Shown in pieces: positions 25,645 to 34,202 of a stretch of 64,000 nt of DNA. Origin of the DNA: Clostridia bacterium (GTDB lineage Bacteria > Bacillota > Clostridia > Christensenellales > Aristaeellaceae); NCBI GenBank assembly GCA_017512985.1, contig JAFWEJ010000005.1, positions 62,001-126,000 on the forward strand, given 5' to 3'. Positions within the stretch are counted from its first letter, which is position 1; every line of letters begins with the position of its first letter. The notes under the pieces were generated by a model. The model saw only the letters and a program-made list of their open reading frames with translations. It ran no database searches and had not been told where the DNA came from. Position numbers and translations under genes: made by a program.

Positions 25645-26886
25645 ATGCTAGAACTGCAGTTTCCGTGCGACAATCTTACTGCCAGAACAGATGTAGACGG
25701 TTTTGTCTCCATTGATCAAATGCGGGAAATAGCGAAAAAACTCGAAGATCTGTTTTGTAGTCTGAAACTGCCGGTGAAAGTGGCAGATTACAAATTCAAC
25801 AATGTCGCTATTGTCCTTACGCTTGTATATAATGACACAAGAAACCCTTCAAAACGATTCGAAGCAAAAGTCAATGAACTTAAGAAAATACAGAAGGATA
25901 TTGAACTGTGTCTGTGCTGCCCTGTAGAAATATCCGGGCAGAACAATACCATTATTATCGCTGTACAGAGCTTTGCCCGTAGGTCCGTAACTCTGAAAGA
26001 CCTGCTTTCATCCGGAGAATTTCTTTCCAGCAATTCTCCGCTTACAGTAGCAGGAGGAACAGATATTTCCGGCGGCCGTTTTGTCTTTGATCTGGAAAGC
26101 CTGGGAAACTTGTTGATTGTAGGGGTCACCGGTGCAGGCAAAAGTACATTCCTGAATGATATTATTATCAGCATACTGGCAAAAGCAACACCGGATCAGG
26201 TTCAGTTCGTTCTGATGGATTTCAAAGGAGTAGAGCTTCTGCATTATCAGAGGCTTCCGCATCTGTATGATAAGAATATCGAAAAAGAACCAGAGGCCGC
26301 ACTTGATACACTGAAGCAATTGCAATTACTTTCTCAGGAACGTGAAAAAGCTCTTGCGCAAAAAGGCTTCTATAGATTTGATTATTATCAGAGAGCTGTT
26401 GAAGATGATCCAACAAGAGGGGAACCTCTTCCGCGAATTATAATTATCATCGATGAATTTATTGAGCTATATCAGAAACTGCTGGACAGATATCCTCTCC
26501 AAAGGGCCAATCAACTATGGAAGGAAGTTCTTTCCTGTCTGGAAGCAATATCCGAAAAAACTGTACAGACCGGAATTCATTTCGTATTGGTAGCTCAGAC
26601 CCCAATAGCTTATGAGCCTGATGAAAAGAACAACCGTAATATTGAATGGGATATCATTGATGCCCTGCGTTTCATCCGAAATCGTGCATGCCTGGTTACA
26701 ACCAGCCAGGACGAGCTGAAAAGAATCGTGAATAACACTTTCACAGACAAGCTTTTAGGTGAAGGTGATATGTATTTTTATCAGGGATTTGAAGATCGCG
26801 GCAGGCATATTCAGACTGCAAAAGTCGAACCAGAGGATGTCGATAAAGTGGTCGGGTATTTACAAAAAAAGTATTCAGCGGAATGA
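25645..26886 (+). CDS. Soluble FtsK/SpoIIIE-type DNA translocase motor
   Basis: The protein is 413 residues from the ATG at 25645 (AGGGAG site; ATG 25636 is too close). Residues about 1 to 130 resemble the alpha domain of FtsK, and the motor follows with Walker A GVTGAGKSTF, the DFKGVELLHYQRLPHL block and Walker B RIIIIIDEF. It lacks both the N-terminal membrane segments and the C-terminal gamma DNA-recognition domain of real FtsK/SpoIIIE. So it is a stand-alone pump, as found in mobile elements and some defence systems. Divergent from the DUF4011 helicase, which may be its partner (inference). Codon use is AT-rich. Confidence 0.8.
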   Translation: MLELQFPCDNLTARTDVDGFVSIDQMREIAKKLEDLFCSLKLPVKVADYKFNNVAIVLTLVYNDTRNPSKRFEAKVNELKKIQKDIELCLCCPVEISGQNNTIIIAVQSFARRSVTLKDLLSSGEFLSSNSPLTVAGGTDISGGRFVFDLESLGNLLIVGVTGAGKSTFLNDIIISILAKATPDQVQFVLMDFKGVELLHYQRLPHLYDKNIEKEPEAALDTLKQLQLLSQEREKALAQKGFYRFDYYQRAVEDDPTRGEPLPRIIIIIDEFIELYQKLLDRYPLQRANQLWKEVLSCLEAISEKTVQTGIHFVLVAQTPIAYEPDEKNNRNIEWDIIDALRFIRNRACLVTTSQDELKRIVNNTFTDKLLGEGDMYFYQGFEDRGRHIQTAKVEPEDVDKVVGYLQKKYSAE

Positions 26887-26948
26887 TATTTCGATGCAAA
26901 TCCGATGCCTCTGCATTCTGCTTTAGCGTAGGATTATCCATCCCACCA

Positions 26949-27947
26949 TTATTCCTCAGATTCTGAAAAAAGCTCATCAAACATGGCCACAGCCAAATCC
27001 AGAATCCTGTCAAACGGGATCTCTCTCCGAACTGCTCCGCACTTGGAAGCATAAGATTTGACCTTTTCCGCTTCCGCAGCCGCCTTCCTCACAACCTCGG
27101 GATCTTCTCCCAATGCAGCGGCAATCCACATCAGAGAATACGGATTCAGCAAACGGTTATAAGTTGTCTTCGCGCTGTAATTATGCTCTGTTCTGGAATA
27201 GTTCCCCCTTCCATGATGCATCTGTGCAGAGAACCAGGTAACCATATGCAGATGGTCATAATCATAATTCACATTGATCTCTTTCAGATATGCAGCGACA
27301 TCCGGCTGCGGCGGCAGATTGGCAAAGATCATGGCCATTGTAAAGTTGTCAATATCATCTGCCGGCATTTCCGGTATTTCTTCAGGGCCACCCTCATTAA
27401 TTGAGATCTGCCTGAATACTTCCACTCGTCCCATCAGGAACTTGCATATCATAAAATGGACCGAGTCTTCAATCTCTTCTTCCGGATACTGGTACTTCGC
27501 CAACAAACCCTTGTATTCATCCACCGCAGAATTAAAAATTGTCAGATAATCCGTATCATACCGGACTCTTTTTGCTGCGTCTGCCGCATAGCCCATATCC
27601 ACCAATTCCAGAATCGTAAACAACCGAAGCAGGCATTCCAGAACGGTCTTTATCTTCCCTTCTGAAACGTCTTCCACATTGAATCTGTAAAAATAACTTG
27701 CCAGAAATAATTTGGAGTTTGCATTAAATCTGAACAGCACCTGAACAAGAGGATAGCTCAGCACTTTCTTCCAAGTCTTTGTAAGATTGCTCAGCTGTTC
27801 ACATAACAGAATAGGCTGCCTGATGATTTCCTTATTGCTCTCAATATAATACCGTCTCAAGCCTGGCGTTGTTACATTGATCGCACCGGATTCCGAAACA
27901 ATCTCTTTCATCTCGATAAAGAATTGGTTCAACTTTCCAATTTCCAT
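26949..27947 (-). CDS. Unknown mostly helical protein of the 25-29 kb island
   Basis: The protein is 332 residues from the ATG at 27947 (GAGGAAATACG site); an ATG at 27977 would overlap the upstream gene even more. It is helical with aromatic-rich segments (WKKVLSYPLVQVLFRFNAN, LHMVTWFSAQMHHGRGNY, NPYSLMWIAAALGEDPE). The NPYSLMW...GEDPE segment hints at a helix-turn-helix-like end. No family recognised. Its 5' end overlaps the upstream gene by 107 bases in another frame. Confidence 0.65.
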   Translation of the reverse strand: MEIGKLNQFFIEMKEIVSESGAINVTTPGLRRYYIESNKEIIRQPILLCEQLSNLTKTWKKVLSYPLVQVLFRFNANSKLFLASYFYRFNVEDVSEGKIKTVLECLLRLFTILELVDMGYAADAAKRVRYDTDYLTIFNSAVDEYKGLLAKYQYPEEEIEDSVHFMICKFLMGRVEVFRQISINEGGPEEIPEMPADDIDNFTMAMIFANLPPQPDVAAYLKEINVNYDYDHLHMVTWFSAQMHHGRGNYSRTEHNYSAKTTYNRLLNPYSLMWIAAALGEDPEVVRKAAAEAEKVKSYASKCGAVRREIPFDRILDLAVAMFDELFSESEE

Positions 27948-28632
27948 TACGTATTTCCTCAAAAAACTGTTCTTCATTTATGTCTTTCTGCTTCTGCGCA
28001 TTCAATAACATTTGATTTAGACTGCTGTCAGTTATACTATCTCCTGCGCAATATGGAATATACCTTTTGTTTGTTTCAATAAATGCCTTTTTCTTATCCT
28101 CATCAATACTTATACTATGATTTATAATCGCTATTATCACAATTGGGAAAATGTTTACTATTGCGGTGTGCAAATAGTAAAAAAACGAGTCGTAAAATTC
28201 AGAATCAGTTCTTTTCCATTTTCTTTCAGGATTATTCGCCTCAATACATAATTCTGTAAGTTTAGATAACTGATAAAAAAATTGCTCAACAAGCTTTTGT
28301 GTTAACGAAGTAGCATAAGGCGTATTATCCGATGATAGCGACCTAAAAAAGTTCTTTGTTTCCCCAAATTCCTTTGAATCAGAATAAATCTGGCTCCATT
28401 CTTTATCTATCTTGTCATAAAATTTTTTATACTCACGACAAATTACTTCCAGATTGTTTTTTCTGTTAAACAAATTAGATTTATGAAGAAGATCTTTCTC
28501 TCTTTTTGATAAATATTCTGCTTCACCCATTAATCGAATCATCGAATCAATATAGATCTCGAGTAACCTCGTATCGTTTCGCATGCTTTCATCCTCCAAA
28601 TCACAACCTACTCCATCTGATCCGCAGTTCAT
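27841..28632 (-). CDS. Unknown helical protein with a central hydrophobic segment
   Basis: The protein is 263 residues with AAAGGAATA before the ATG and a start seven bases after the WYL gene's stop. The N-terminal half is charged and helical (LMGEAEYLSKREKDLLHKSN, REYKKFYDKIDKEWSQIYSD). A strongly hydrophobic stretch (TAIVNIFPIVIIAIINHSIS, about residues 155 to 175) could be a membrane helix. Two CxxC-like cysteines lie near the C-terminus (FGIRCDQCNN). No family recognised. The gene is AT-rich. Confidence 0.6.
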   Translation of the reverse strand: MNCGSDGVGCDLEDESMRNDTRLLEIYIDSMIRLMGEAEYLSKREKDLLHKSNLFNRKNNLEVICREYKKFYDKIDKEWSQIYSDSKEFGETKNFFRSLSSDNTPYATSLTQKLVEQFFYQLSKLTELCIEANNPERKWKRTDSEFYDSFFYYLHTAIVNIFPIVIIAIINHSISIDEDKKKAFIETNKRYIPYCAGDSITDSSLNQMLLNAQKQKDINEEQFFEEIRNGNWKVEPILYRDERDCFGIRCDQCNNARLETVLY

Positions 28633-28639
28633 TATTCCT

Positions 28640-29632
28640 TTATTCTTCTAGTACCTCATTCATCGCCATTCCCAGGTATCCCACGTACACTTCCCTGACA
28701 TATTCCGGCCCCAGAATTCGCATCTTACCCACGAACTGGAATACCCAGGCGTAGAACGTCGTGCTCAGGCTCACCGGCACCGTCACCTCAAACGTTTCAC
28801 TGCACCGATTTTTCAGCTCTATTCCTTCTCCGAACCGGTCAATCACCTGATCCAGTATTTCCGTTTTGCACTTCAGCGTGACCTTTTCCTCCGGGCCTCC
28901 GTACATCCGGAAGACCTTATCCGTGTAATCCCGGATATCAAAATCATCCGGTGCCGGTATCCGCTTGTTCGGCAGCTGCTTCGGGACCTTCATCCGGTCT
29001 ATGCGGTATACGGCAATCTTATTCCGTTTATCAGACCAGCCGACCAGGTAATACCGGTCGTTGTTCCAGACCGTGGCATACGGAGACACGACATACTCTT
29101 CCTCCGGCGTGCCTTCATGCTTCGGAACCTGTTCCTTATTCATGTTGTACTGAAGATATCTGAAAGCGATTTTCCTGTCCCGCTCAATCGCCCGGCGGAT
29201 TGCCTGAACGGAATAGATCATATCCTTGTTCTTTGCCTTGACCCGCTCGGAGATCAGGAACTGCGGAACAAGCTCTTCCTGATGCGACGGTCCGGCCATT
29301 CCGGACAGCTTCCTGATCAGTTCCTCGCTTCTCGCCTGCGGAATAAACTGCGCAGCGGATACCGCGTCTACCAGGATCTGCAGTTCCGGCTGGGACCATT
29401 CCCGGTCCATCCAGGCATACCGGGTATAACCACCCTCCGTCTTTTCCCGGATCTCAATCTCATACCCGCAGTCCTGCAGGCTCTTCACATCCCGCCGGAG
29501 CGTACGGATGGAGCAGTCATGCCCCTCCGCTTCCAGGGCAGCAAGAATATCCGCCGTTGAAAGGGCGGTTTCATCGTCGGAGTTTTTCTGCAGGGTCTGC
29601 AGCAAGACCAGCAGCCGGTCCTTGGTCGGCAT
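28640..29632 (-). CDS. WYL-domain transcriptional regulator
   Basis: The protein is 330 residues. The N-terminus is a winged helix-turn-helix (TADILAALEAEGHDCSIRTL, RDVKSLQDCGYEIEIRE) and the middle is a WYL domain (IAFRYLQYN...YVVSPYATVWNNDRYYLVGW, VYRIDRMK), followed by a C-terminal WCX-like region (FEVTVPVSLSTTFYAWVFQF). WYL proteins sense nucleotides or nucleic acids and frequently control defence and DNA-damage genes. It is the first gene of the minus-strand operon 28640-26949 and has a good promoter upstream. Confidence 0.9.
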   Translation of the reverse strand: MPTKDRLLVLLQTLQKNSDDETALSTADILAALEAEGHDCSIRTLRRDVKSLQDCGYEIEIREKTEGGYTRYAWMDREWSQPELQILVDAVSAAQFIPQARSEELIRKLSGMAGPSHQEELVPQFLISERVKAKNKDMIYSVQAIRRAIERDRKIAFRYLQYNMNKEQVPKHEGTPEEEYVVSPYATVWNNDRYYLVGWSDKRNKIAVYRIDRMKVPKQLPNKRIPAPDDFDIRDYTDKVFRMYGGPEEKVTLKCKTEILDQVIDRFGEGIELKNRCSETFEVTVPVSLSTTFYAWVFQFVGKMRILGPEYVREVYVGYLGMAMNEVLEE

Positions 29633-29673
29633 ATATGTATCCCTCTATTAACTGTTTGATGGACTTACAGAAG

Positions 29674-29703
29674 ATTATACTATGCCCGCAGGGTTTTTGT
29701 CCA
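29674..29703 (-). promoter_or_regulatory. Promoter of the WYL operon
   Basis: On the minus strand TGGACA (29698-29703) and TATAAT (29674-29679) are separated by 18 bases, 42 bases before the WYL start codon. Confidence 0.7.
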
Positions 29704-29848
29704 CCTTGCGACCTGCCAAAAATTGAAGGTGGAATTATCTGGAAGAAACGCTCTCTTTCCACAAGCTGCACCGGAGCAGACACAAACGAAAAGGGAAGCC
29801 GGAGGATCTTATATATCCGGGCTTTCCAGATATCCTCAAAAAGAAAAC

Positions 29849-29881
29849 AATATAGTCATTCTGCCTGTAAATGACTATATT
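29849..29881 (-). terminator. Intrinsic terminator after the HtrA-like gene
   Basis: A perfect 12-bp inverted repeat (29849-29860 and 29870-29881) lies 32 bases after the stop at 29913 and is followed by a T-rich run in the minus direction. Being AT-rich and symmetrical, it could also be an operator. The rest of the 29704-29912 gap shows nothing. Confidence 0.65.
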
Positions 29882-29912
29882 GACTCTTCTTTTGACTATG
29901 TTGTTTTTGCTT

Positions 29913-30779
29913 TTACTTATAGCACTTCCCGCAGGGCTCATAGCCCTGCTCTATTGCATCCATCAGGTCCATTTGGACGGGGGAACGCATTTTGGAGCAG
30001 TTGGGGTTGTTGTGGTATTTCTTGCCGCCTCCGGAGACCCAGACGATGGTGCCTTCTTTTGCGTCTTTCTGCTGGGAGGCGGTGGGGTAGGAATAGCCCT
30101 TCATGTTCCCCATTTTTGCGACGGTTTTCTTGTCCCATTTGTTGTAGAGCCTGATGGCTTCTTCCACTTTGACCGCCATGTTGACGTTCTGGGCGGAGGC
30201 GTAGGTGGCGGTGGTGATGCCGATGATCTCCCCTTCGTCGTTGAAGAGGGCGCCGCCGCTGGAGCCGGAGGAGATGGGGGCGGTGAACTGGATCCAGTCC
30301 TTGCCGCTGTTTTTGTAGAACCCGCTGATGTTCCCGATGGAGATCGTGTTCCGCAGGCCCGCCGGGCTGCCGATGGCCACCACGGTCTGGGAGCGCTTCA
30401 GGTTGCCGTCCGTGTCCAGGGGCAGCGGGGCGACGTTTGTGGTTTTGTCGAAGCACAGGAGGGCGATGTCCCTGTTTTTGTCGTAGCCGCAGACGCCGGA
30501 GACCAGGTATTCGTCCAGGTCGTCGCTGATCGCGATGACGTAGGAGCCGCCCTCGATCACATGGTAGTTGGTGATAAGGAGGGAGGAGTCAAAGGCGACG
30601 AAGCCGCTGCCGGTGGCGAGCATCCGGTTGTTGTAGGAATAGACCTCCAGCATGAACACGGAATCCGCAGCCTTCTCGATCGCGTCCGCGTCGGCGGAGA
30701 AGGAGTAGTCGCCGAGGGCCGGTTTGGAGCACAGCAGCAGGGCTGCCGCCAGGAGCAGCGTGAACAGGCGTTTCTTCAT
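29913..30779 (-). CDS. Secreted trypsin-like (HtrA/DegP-like) serine protease
   Basis: The protein is 288 residues with AGGGGAG before the ATG and a signal peptide (MKKRLFTLLLAAALLLCSKPALG). The catalytic triad is visible: His in ITNYHVIEG, Asp in NRDIALL, Ser in SSGSSGGALF. There is no PDZ domain. Instead the C-terminus has a cysteine-histidine module (YHNNPNCSKM...GYEPCGKCYK) like those that follow nucleases and secreted enzymes in Bacillota, probably metal binding. It should degrade or process exported proteins. Confidence 0.9.
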   Translation of the reverse strand: MKKRLFTLLLAAALLLCSKPALGDYSFSADADAIEKAADSVFMLEVYSYNNRMLATGSGFVAFDSSLLITNYHVIEGGSYVIAISDDLDEYLVSGVCGYDKNRDIALLCFDKTTNVAPLPLDTDGNLKRSQTVVAIGSPAGLRNTISIGNISGFYKNSGKDWIQFTAPISSGSSGGALFNDEGEIIGITTATYASAQNVNMAVKVEEAIRLYNKWDKKTVAKMGNMKGYSYPTASQQKDAKEGTIVWVSGGGKKYHNNPNCSKMRSPVQMDLMDAIEQGYEPCGKCYK

Positions 30780-30797
30780 GGGTTTCTCCCCTTTCTC

Positions 30798-31241
30798 TTA
30801 CCGGTTCAGGCGGATCCTTCTGCGTTCCTCCGCCGCGGCGTATTCCTGCTTTTCCTCGTTCGTTTCCGGGACGAAGGCGGGAATCTGCACCGGCTGGTCG
30901 TCGTCCCCGATGGCGACGAAGACCACATAGGCCCGGTTGATCAGCTCCCGGCTGCCGTCCAGGCGCTCCACCATGCTGTCCACCCGCACCTCCAGGGAGG
31001 TGCGGCCGGTCCAGGTGACGGCCGCCTCCTGCACGACGGTGTCGTTCAGGTAGGCGGGCTTGAGGAAGGTCAGGTTGTCGATGCAGACGGTGGTGACCGC
31101 CTGCCCGGTATAGCGGCGGGCGGCCACCGCGCCCACCACGTCGATCCAGGCCATGATCTGGCCGCCGAAGAGGCGGGGCTTGCTGTAGCCGTTGCAGTGC
31201 TGGGGCATCACAATCTGGACGGCTGTGGTTTTCTCAGGCAT
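30798..31241 (-). CDS. Acyl-CoA thioesterase, hotdog fold
   Basis: The protein is 147 residues from the ATG at 31241 (GGAGGAACC site); the much longer frame to 31679 is a shadow of the plus-strand gene. The CNGYSKPRLFGGQIMAWIDV opening and VCIDNLTFLKPAYLND segment match YciA/BACH-type thioesterases, where the Asp in MAWID and Asn/Thr nearby are catalytic. It hydrolyses acyl-CoA; chain-length preference cannot be told. Confidence 0.9.
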   Translation of the reverse strand: MPEKTTAVQIVMPQHCNGYSKPRLFGGQIMAWIDVVGAVAARRYTGQAVTTVCIDNLTFLKPAYLNDTVVQEAAVTWTGRTSLEVRVDSMVERLDGSRELINRAYVVFVAIGDDDQPVQIPAFVPETNEEKQEYAAAEERRRIRLNR

Positions 31242-31343
31242 GGGAGGTTCCTCCAAAATATTTTTGTTCGCCTTCCTTTGCGGGGAAGGTTTTCGTATAA
31301 TTGAGGGAGAGGGAAGTTTTGACCGGGAGGTTATGTTGCGTCC

Positions 31344-31907
31344 GTGATCAGGATGATATTGTCTGAAAAGGATATCCACGAGGACCGGTATGAGGGGATG
31401 ACCCGGCGGGAGCAGACCTGCTGCCTGACGGGGCACCGGATCATTCCGCCCGGGGAAGAGGAAAAGGTCCGGACCCGGATGCGGTATATCCTGCTCAAGC
31501 TCATCCGGGAGAAGAATGTCAGGTACTTCGGGGTGGGCGGCGCCGTGGGGTTTGACATGATGGCCGCGGAGTACCTCATCAACCTGCGGCTGCATAAGGA
31601 GCCGCAGCTGAAAATCATCTCGGTGATCCCGTATCCCGCCTGGCGGGAAACGGAGGACTGGAACGGGGTCCTCAGGCACAGGGAGGACAATATCCTCCGC
31701 GCCAGCGACAAGGTGGTGTATGTGCGGCAGGAGTATGAGAAGAACGTGTTCCTGCTGCGGGACCGGAAGCTGGTGGAGGGCTCCGCGTACTGCGTGAGCT
31801 ACTGCAACCGCCCGCGCACCGGCACGGCCTATACCGTACGGTACGCGATGCAGCAGGGGGTAAAGGTATTCAACGCCAGCAGCTTCGACGTGAAGACCCT
31901 GCTGTGA
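31344..31907 (+). CDS. SLOG-superfamily protein (DUF1273/YpsA-like)
   Basis: The protein is about 187 residues. The start is uncertain: GTG at 31344 is 13 bases from GGGAGG, ATG at 31353 is an alternative. CCLTGHRIIPPGEEEK, GVGGAVGFDMMAAEYLI and SVIPYPAWRETEDW match the nucleotide-binding Rossmann-like SLOG fold of YpsA/DUF1273 proteins (SGYRPQE-type start, GGxxGxD loop). Such proteins bind nucleotide ligands; the cellular role is unsettled. Divergent from the thioesterase gene, with TATAAT at 31294 as a possible -10. Confidence 0.8.
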   Translation: MIRMILSEKDIHEDRYEGMTRREQTCCLTGHRIIPPGEEEKVRTRMRYILLKLIREKNVRYFGVGGAVGFDMMAAEYLINLRLHKEPQLKIISVIPYPAWRETEDWNGVLRHREDNILRASDKVVYVRQEYEKNVFLLRDRKLVEGSAYCVSYCNRPRTGTAYTVRYAMQQGVKVFNASSFDVKTLL

Positions 31908-31908
31908 C

Positions 31909-32160
31909 TTACGGGCGGAAATCGTCCTTTGTGATTTCGCCGCCGTCGTCGTCCTTTTCCCGGCCGATGCGCAGCAGGCCGATGATGGCCAGTACGCAGG
32001 CCGCGGAGATGCCCAGGCGGATCAGCCCCTTCCAGATGAAGGGGAACATGAACAGGGTGCCGAAGCAGTAGACGCCGCCCGCCGAGAGGCCGATGATCAG
32101 GATGAATTTGATGATCATCCCGAAGGCGCCGCCGATGAATGAAAGGATGTCCTTAATCAT
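31909..32160 (-). CDS. Small two-helix membrane protein
   Basis: The protein is 83 residues with two to three hydrophobic segments (GGAFGMIIKFILIIGLSAGG, LIRLGISAACVLAIIGLL) and a charged tail (EKDDDGGEITKDDFRP). It starts right after the stop of the YgjP-like gene and belongs to the same minus-strand operon. No family. Confidence 0.65.
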   Translation of the reverse strand: MIKDILSFIGGAFGMIIKFILIIGLSAGGVYCFGTLFMFPFIWKGLIRLGISAACVLAIIGLLRIGREKDDDGGEITKDDFRP

Positions 32161-32715
32161 TTATTCTTCCTCCGCCATGGCGAGAAGCGCCTCGCCGTGC
32201 TCCTTCAGCCACTTCTGGCGCTCCCGGTATTCCGGGAGCGCTTTTATGACCTCCGCGTAGAAGCGCTTAGAGTGGTTCATGTGTTTCAGGTGGCACAATT
32301 CGTGCACCACGATGCTGTCGAGCACGCCCGGGGGCGTGAGCATGAGAAGGCAGTTGAAGTTGAGGTTGCCCTTCGCCGAGCAGCTGCCCCAGCGCGTCCG
32401 CTGGCAGCGGATCGCGATCCGGTTGTATTTTACGCCGATGACGGGCGCCCAGTAGGCCGCCCGTTCCGGGATCGCCTTCTTCGCCTGCTTTTTCAGGTCG
32501 TTGAGCTCCTCTTTCGTCAGCTTCCGGATGCCGGCCTTCGCCTGCTCCGCGGCCCGGGCCTTCAGGATATGCTTTTCCAGCCAGTCCCGGTGCTCCTCCA
32601 GGAAGCGCCGGATCTCCCCGTCCGATGTGCGCAGCGGCGCGCGGACGGTGATCCTGTTTCCTTTGACCTGGACGGAAAGGGTTTTCCGGCGGCTCCGGAT
32701 GATCTCGTATTCCAT
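32161..32715 (-). CDS. YgjP-like M48/WLM-type metallopeptidase
   Basis: The protein is 184 residues. The zinc motif VVHELCHLKHMNHSKRFY (HExxH...H) and RCQRTRWGSCSAKGNLNFNC are the hallmarks of the YgjP/DUF45 family. The N-terminal IRSRRKTLSVQVK strand also fits. Intracellular; the substrates are unknown, though relatives are found beside restriction and repair genes. It overlaps or abuts neighbours on both sides, forming an operon 33208 to 31909. Confidence 0.9.
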   Translation of the reverse strand: MEYEIIRSRRKTLSVQVKGNRITVRAPLRTSDGEIRRFLEEHRDWLEKHILKARAAEQAKAGIRKLTKEELNDLKKQAKKAIPERAAYWAPVIGVKYNRIAIRCQRTRWGSCSAKGNLNFNCLLMLTPPGVLDSIVVHELCHLKHMNHSKRFYAEVIKALPEYRERQKWLKEHGEALLAMAEEE

Positions 32716-32716
32716 A

Positions 32717-33208
32717 TCAGTAAAACCTCAGCGCCGGGAAGGAAAGGGCCATCATCATATAGGCGGGGTTCACGTCCTCGTAGAAGGTGGTCATGAAGTA
32801 CGGCTCCACGGCGGCGTTCTTCGGCGGGATCCAGTCCGCCTCGGTGACGCGCTCCGCCATCGCGGTGACGGGCATGAGGGGCCGGCCGAACAGGTAGATC
32901 CCGTCCCGGATCTCCGCGTAGTCGGAGGCCTCCCGGGTCCGCACCTCGTACTTGCCCGGCTGCCAGAATACGATCCGGTAAACCTCCGCGCCGGTCTGGT
33001 TGTCCTTCACCTGGCGGCTGGTGCCGGGAACGATCATATTGTCGATGCCGAACTGGCTGTACCAGCAGATCTCGCCGCCCTGGATCAGCACGGGGGACGA
33101 AGTGGATATGGCGCCGCTGACGGAACCGATCCGGTTCCGCCCGGCGTCATAGAACTCATAGCCCCACCGGCCTGTCTCGGACAGGCGGTACGTGATGATC
33201 CGCGTCAT
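32717..33208 (-). CDS. Unknown beta-rich protein
   Basis: The protein is 163 residues with GGAGGAAAGGC before the ATG. It is rich in strands (RIITYRLSETGRWGYEFYD, IVFWQPGKYEVRTREASD), ending in a MMMALSFPALRFY segment. The beginning resembles LURP-one/tubby-like beta barrels, but I am not certain. It is the first gene of the operon with the YgjP-like peptidase. Confidence 0.6.
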   Translation of the reverse strand: MTRIITYRLSETGRWGYEFYDAGRNRIGSVSGAISTSSPVLIQGGEICWYSQFGIDNMIVPGTSRQVKDNQTGAEVYRIVFWQPGKYEVRTREASDYAEIRDGIYLFGRPLMPVTAMAERVTEADWIPPKNAAVEPYFMTTFYEDVNPAYMMMALSFPALRFY

Positions 33209-33241
33209 GCCTTTCCTCCGGTTTTCCCTAAAACCATCTTA

Positions 33242-34081
33242 TCACATCCGCGCGCCGGCGTCTGCCAGGCGCAGGAGGGTTTTTGCCACCGCGTCCCCGT
33301 CGTTGTTCCCGATGACGGCCGTGGCGGCCGCCTTCAGCTCCGCCGTGGCGTTCTCCACCGCGTAAGCCTCGTCCGCGATCCGGAACATGGACAGGTCGTT
33401 GGTCGAGTCCCCGAACACCACCAGCTTTCTGAAGCCGTAGCGCTCCTTCATCTGCAGGACCGCCTTCGCCTTGGTGCAGTTCTGGGGACAGACCTCCACC
33501 CAGTACTCGTCCCAGTAGGTATCCTTCTGGAAGAGGCACTCCCAGCAGGAGTACTGCCGGAGGCGCTCGTAGAAGGGTTCCATCTTGTCCCTGTCGTCGA
33601 TCAGGGTAACGTAGCCGGGCTGCCCGCAAAAGAGGCCGTCAAAGGAGTCCGCCGCCGCCATGCGGGGATCCTCCCGGTAGTAGTCCAGGTATTTCTGCAA
33701 ACCCGGGGTGTGCTTTCCCGGGAGGTAGGTTTTGATCATCTCCTCCCCGATGAAGCAGGAGACGAAGCCGGTTTCCGGCAGCTCCGGCAGGAGCTTTTTG
33801 AGGAGGTCCACCTCCTCCTGCGTGAAGAGCGCCTTTTCCAGGTGCTTTCCGGTTTTGTTGTCCGCCAGCACGCAGCCGTTGCGGGTGATGACCGGCAGCT
33901 CCAGGCGCAAATCCCCGGTGATCGTCCGGGCGCTTTCCACGGAGCGGGCCGTCGCGTAGGTGAAGGCAACGCCCCGGGCGGCCAGCGCGTTGACCGTCTC
34001 CGCCGTATACGGGGAGATCTTCCCGTCGCTGCGCATCAATGTGCCGTCCAGGTCCGATACATACAGGCAGTCTGTGTTCAT
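33242..34081 (-). CDS. Cof-type HAD phosphatase
   Basis: The protein is 279 residues from the ATG at 34081; the frame to 34261 runs through a terminator. Motif I is SDLDGTLM, motif II TARSVES, and motif III/IV KLVVFGDSTNDLSMF, all typical of Cof/type IIB HAD phosphatases that act on sugar phosphates, flavin or pyridoxal phosphates. Catalytic Asp residues are all present. Confidence 0.9.
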   Translation of the reverse strand: MNTDCLYVSDLDGTLMRSDGKISPYTAETVNALAARGVAFTYATARSVESARTITGDLRLELPVITRNGCVLADNKTGKHLEKALFTQEEVDLLKKLLPELPETGFVSCFIGEEMIKTYLPGKHTPGLQKYLDYYREDPRMAAADSFDGLFCGQPGYVTLIDDRDKMEPFYERLRQYSCWECLFQKDTYWDEYWVEVCPQNCTKAKAVLQMKERYGFRKLVVFGDSTNDLSMFRIADEAYAVENATAELKAAATAVIGNNDGDAVAKTLLRLADAGARM

Positions 34082-34173
34082 GGCGCCTCGCTGTCCTCCG
34101 GCACGGGCCGGGTTTCTTTCCGGGGATATTATCCCATATCCGGAGATTGTCTGACAAGGTTTTGCATGAAAAA

Positions 34174-34199
34174 AAGCCCGCCTTGCGGCGGGCGGGCTT
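34174..34199 (-). terminator. Intrinsic terminator after the anti-sigma gene
   Basis: A nine-base-pair GC-rich stem (34174-34182, 34191-34199) starts four bases after the stop at 34203 and is followed by a T6 run. Confidence 0.8.
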
Positions 34200-34202
34200 G
34201 GG

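Noticed and set aside
19086-29632. Dnd, BREX, Zorya or restriction-modification system
   Set aside because: No methylase, PglZ, DndBCDE or MotAB-like gene could be found around the helicase and the FtsK-like motor.
29871-31304. 477-codon plus-strand open frame
   Set aside because: Lies exactly opposite the HtrA-like protease and the thioesterase; low-complexity Val/Gly/Asp composition typical of an antisense shadow.
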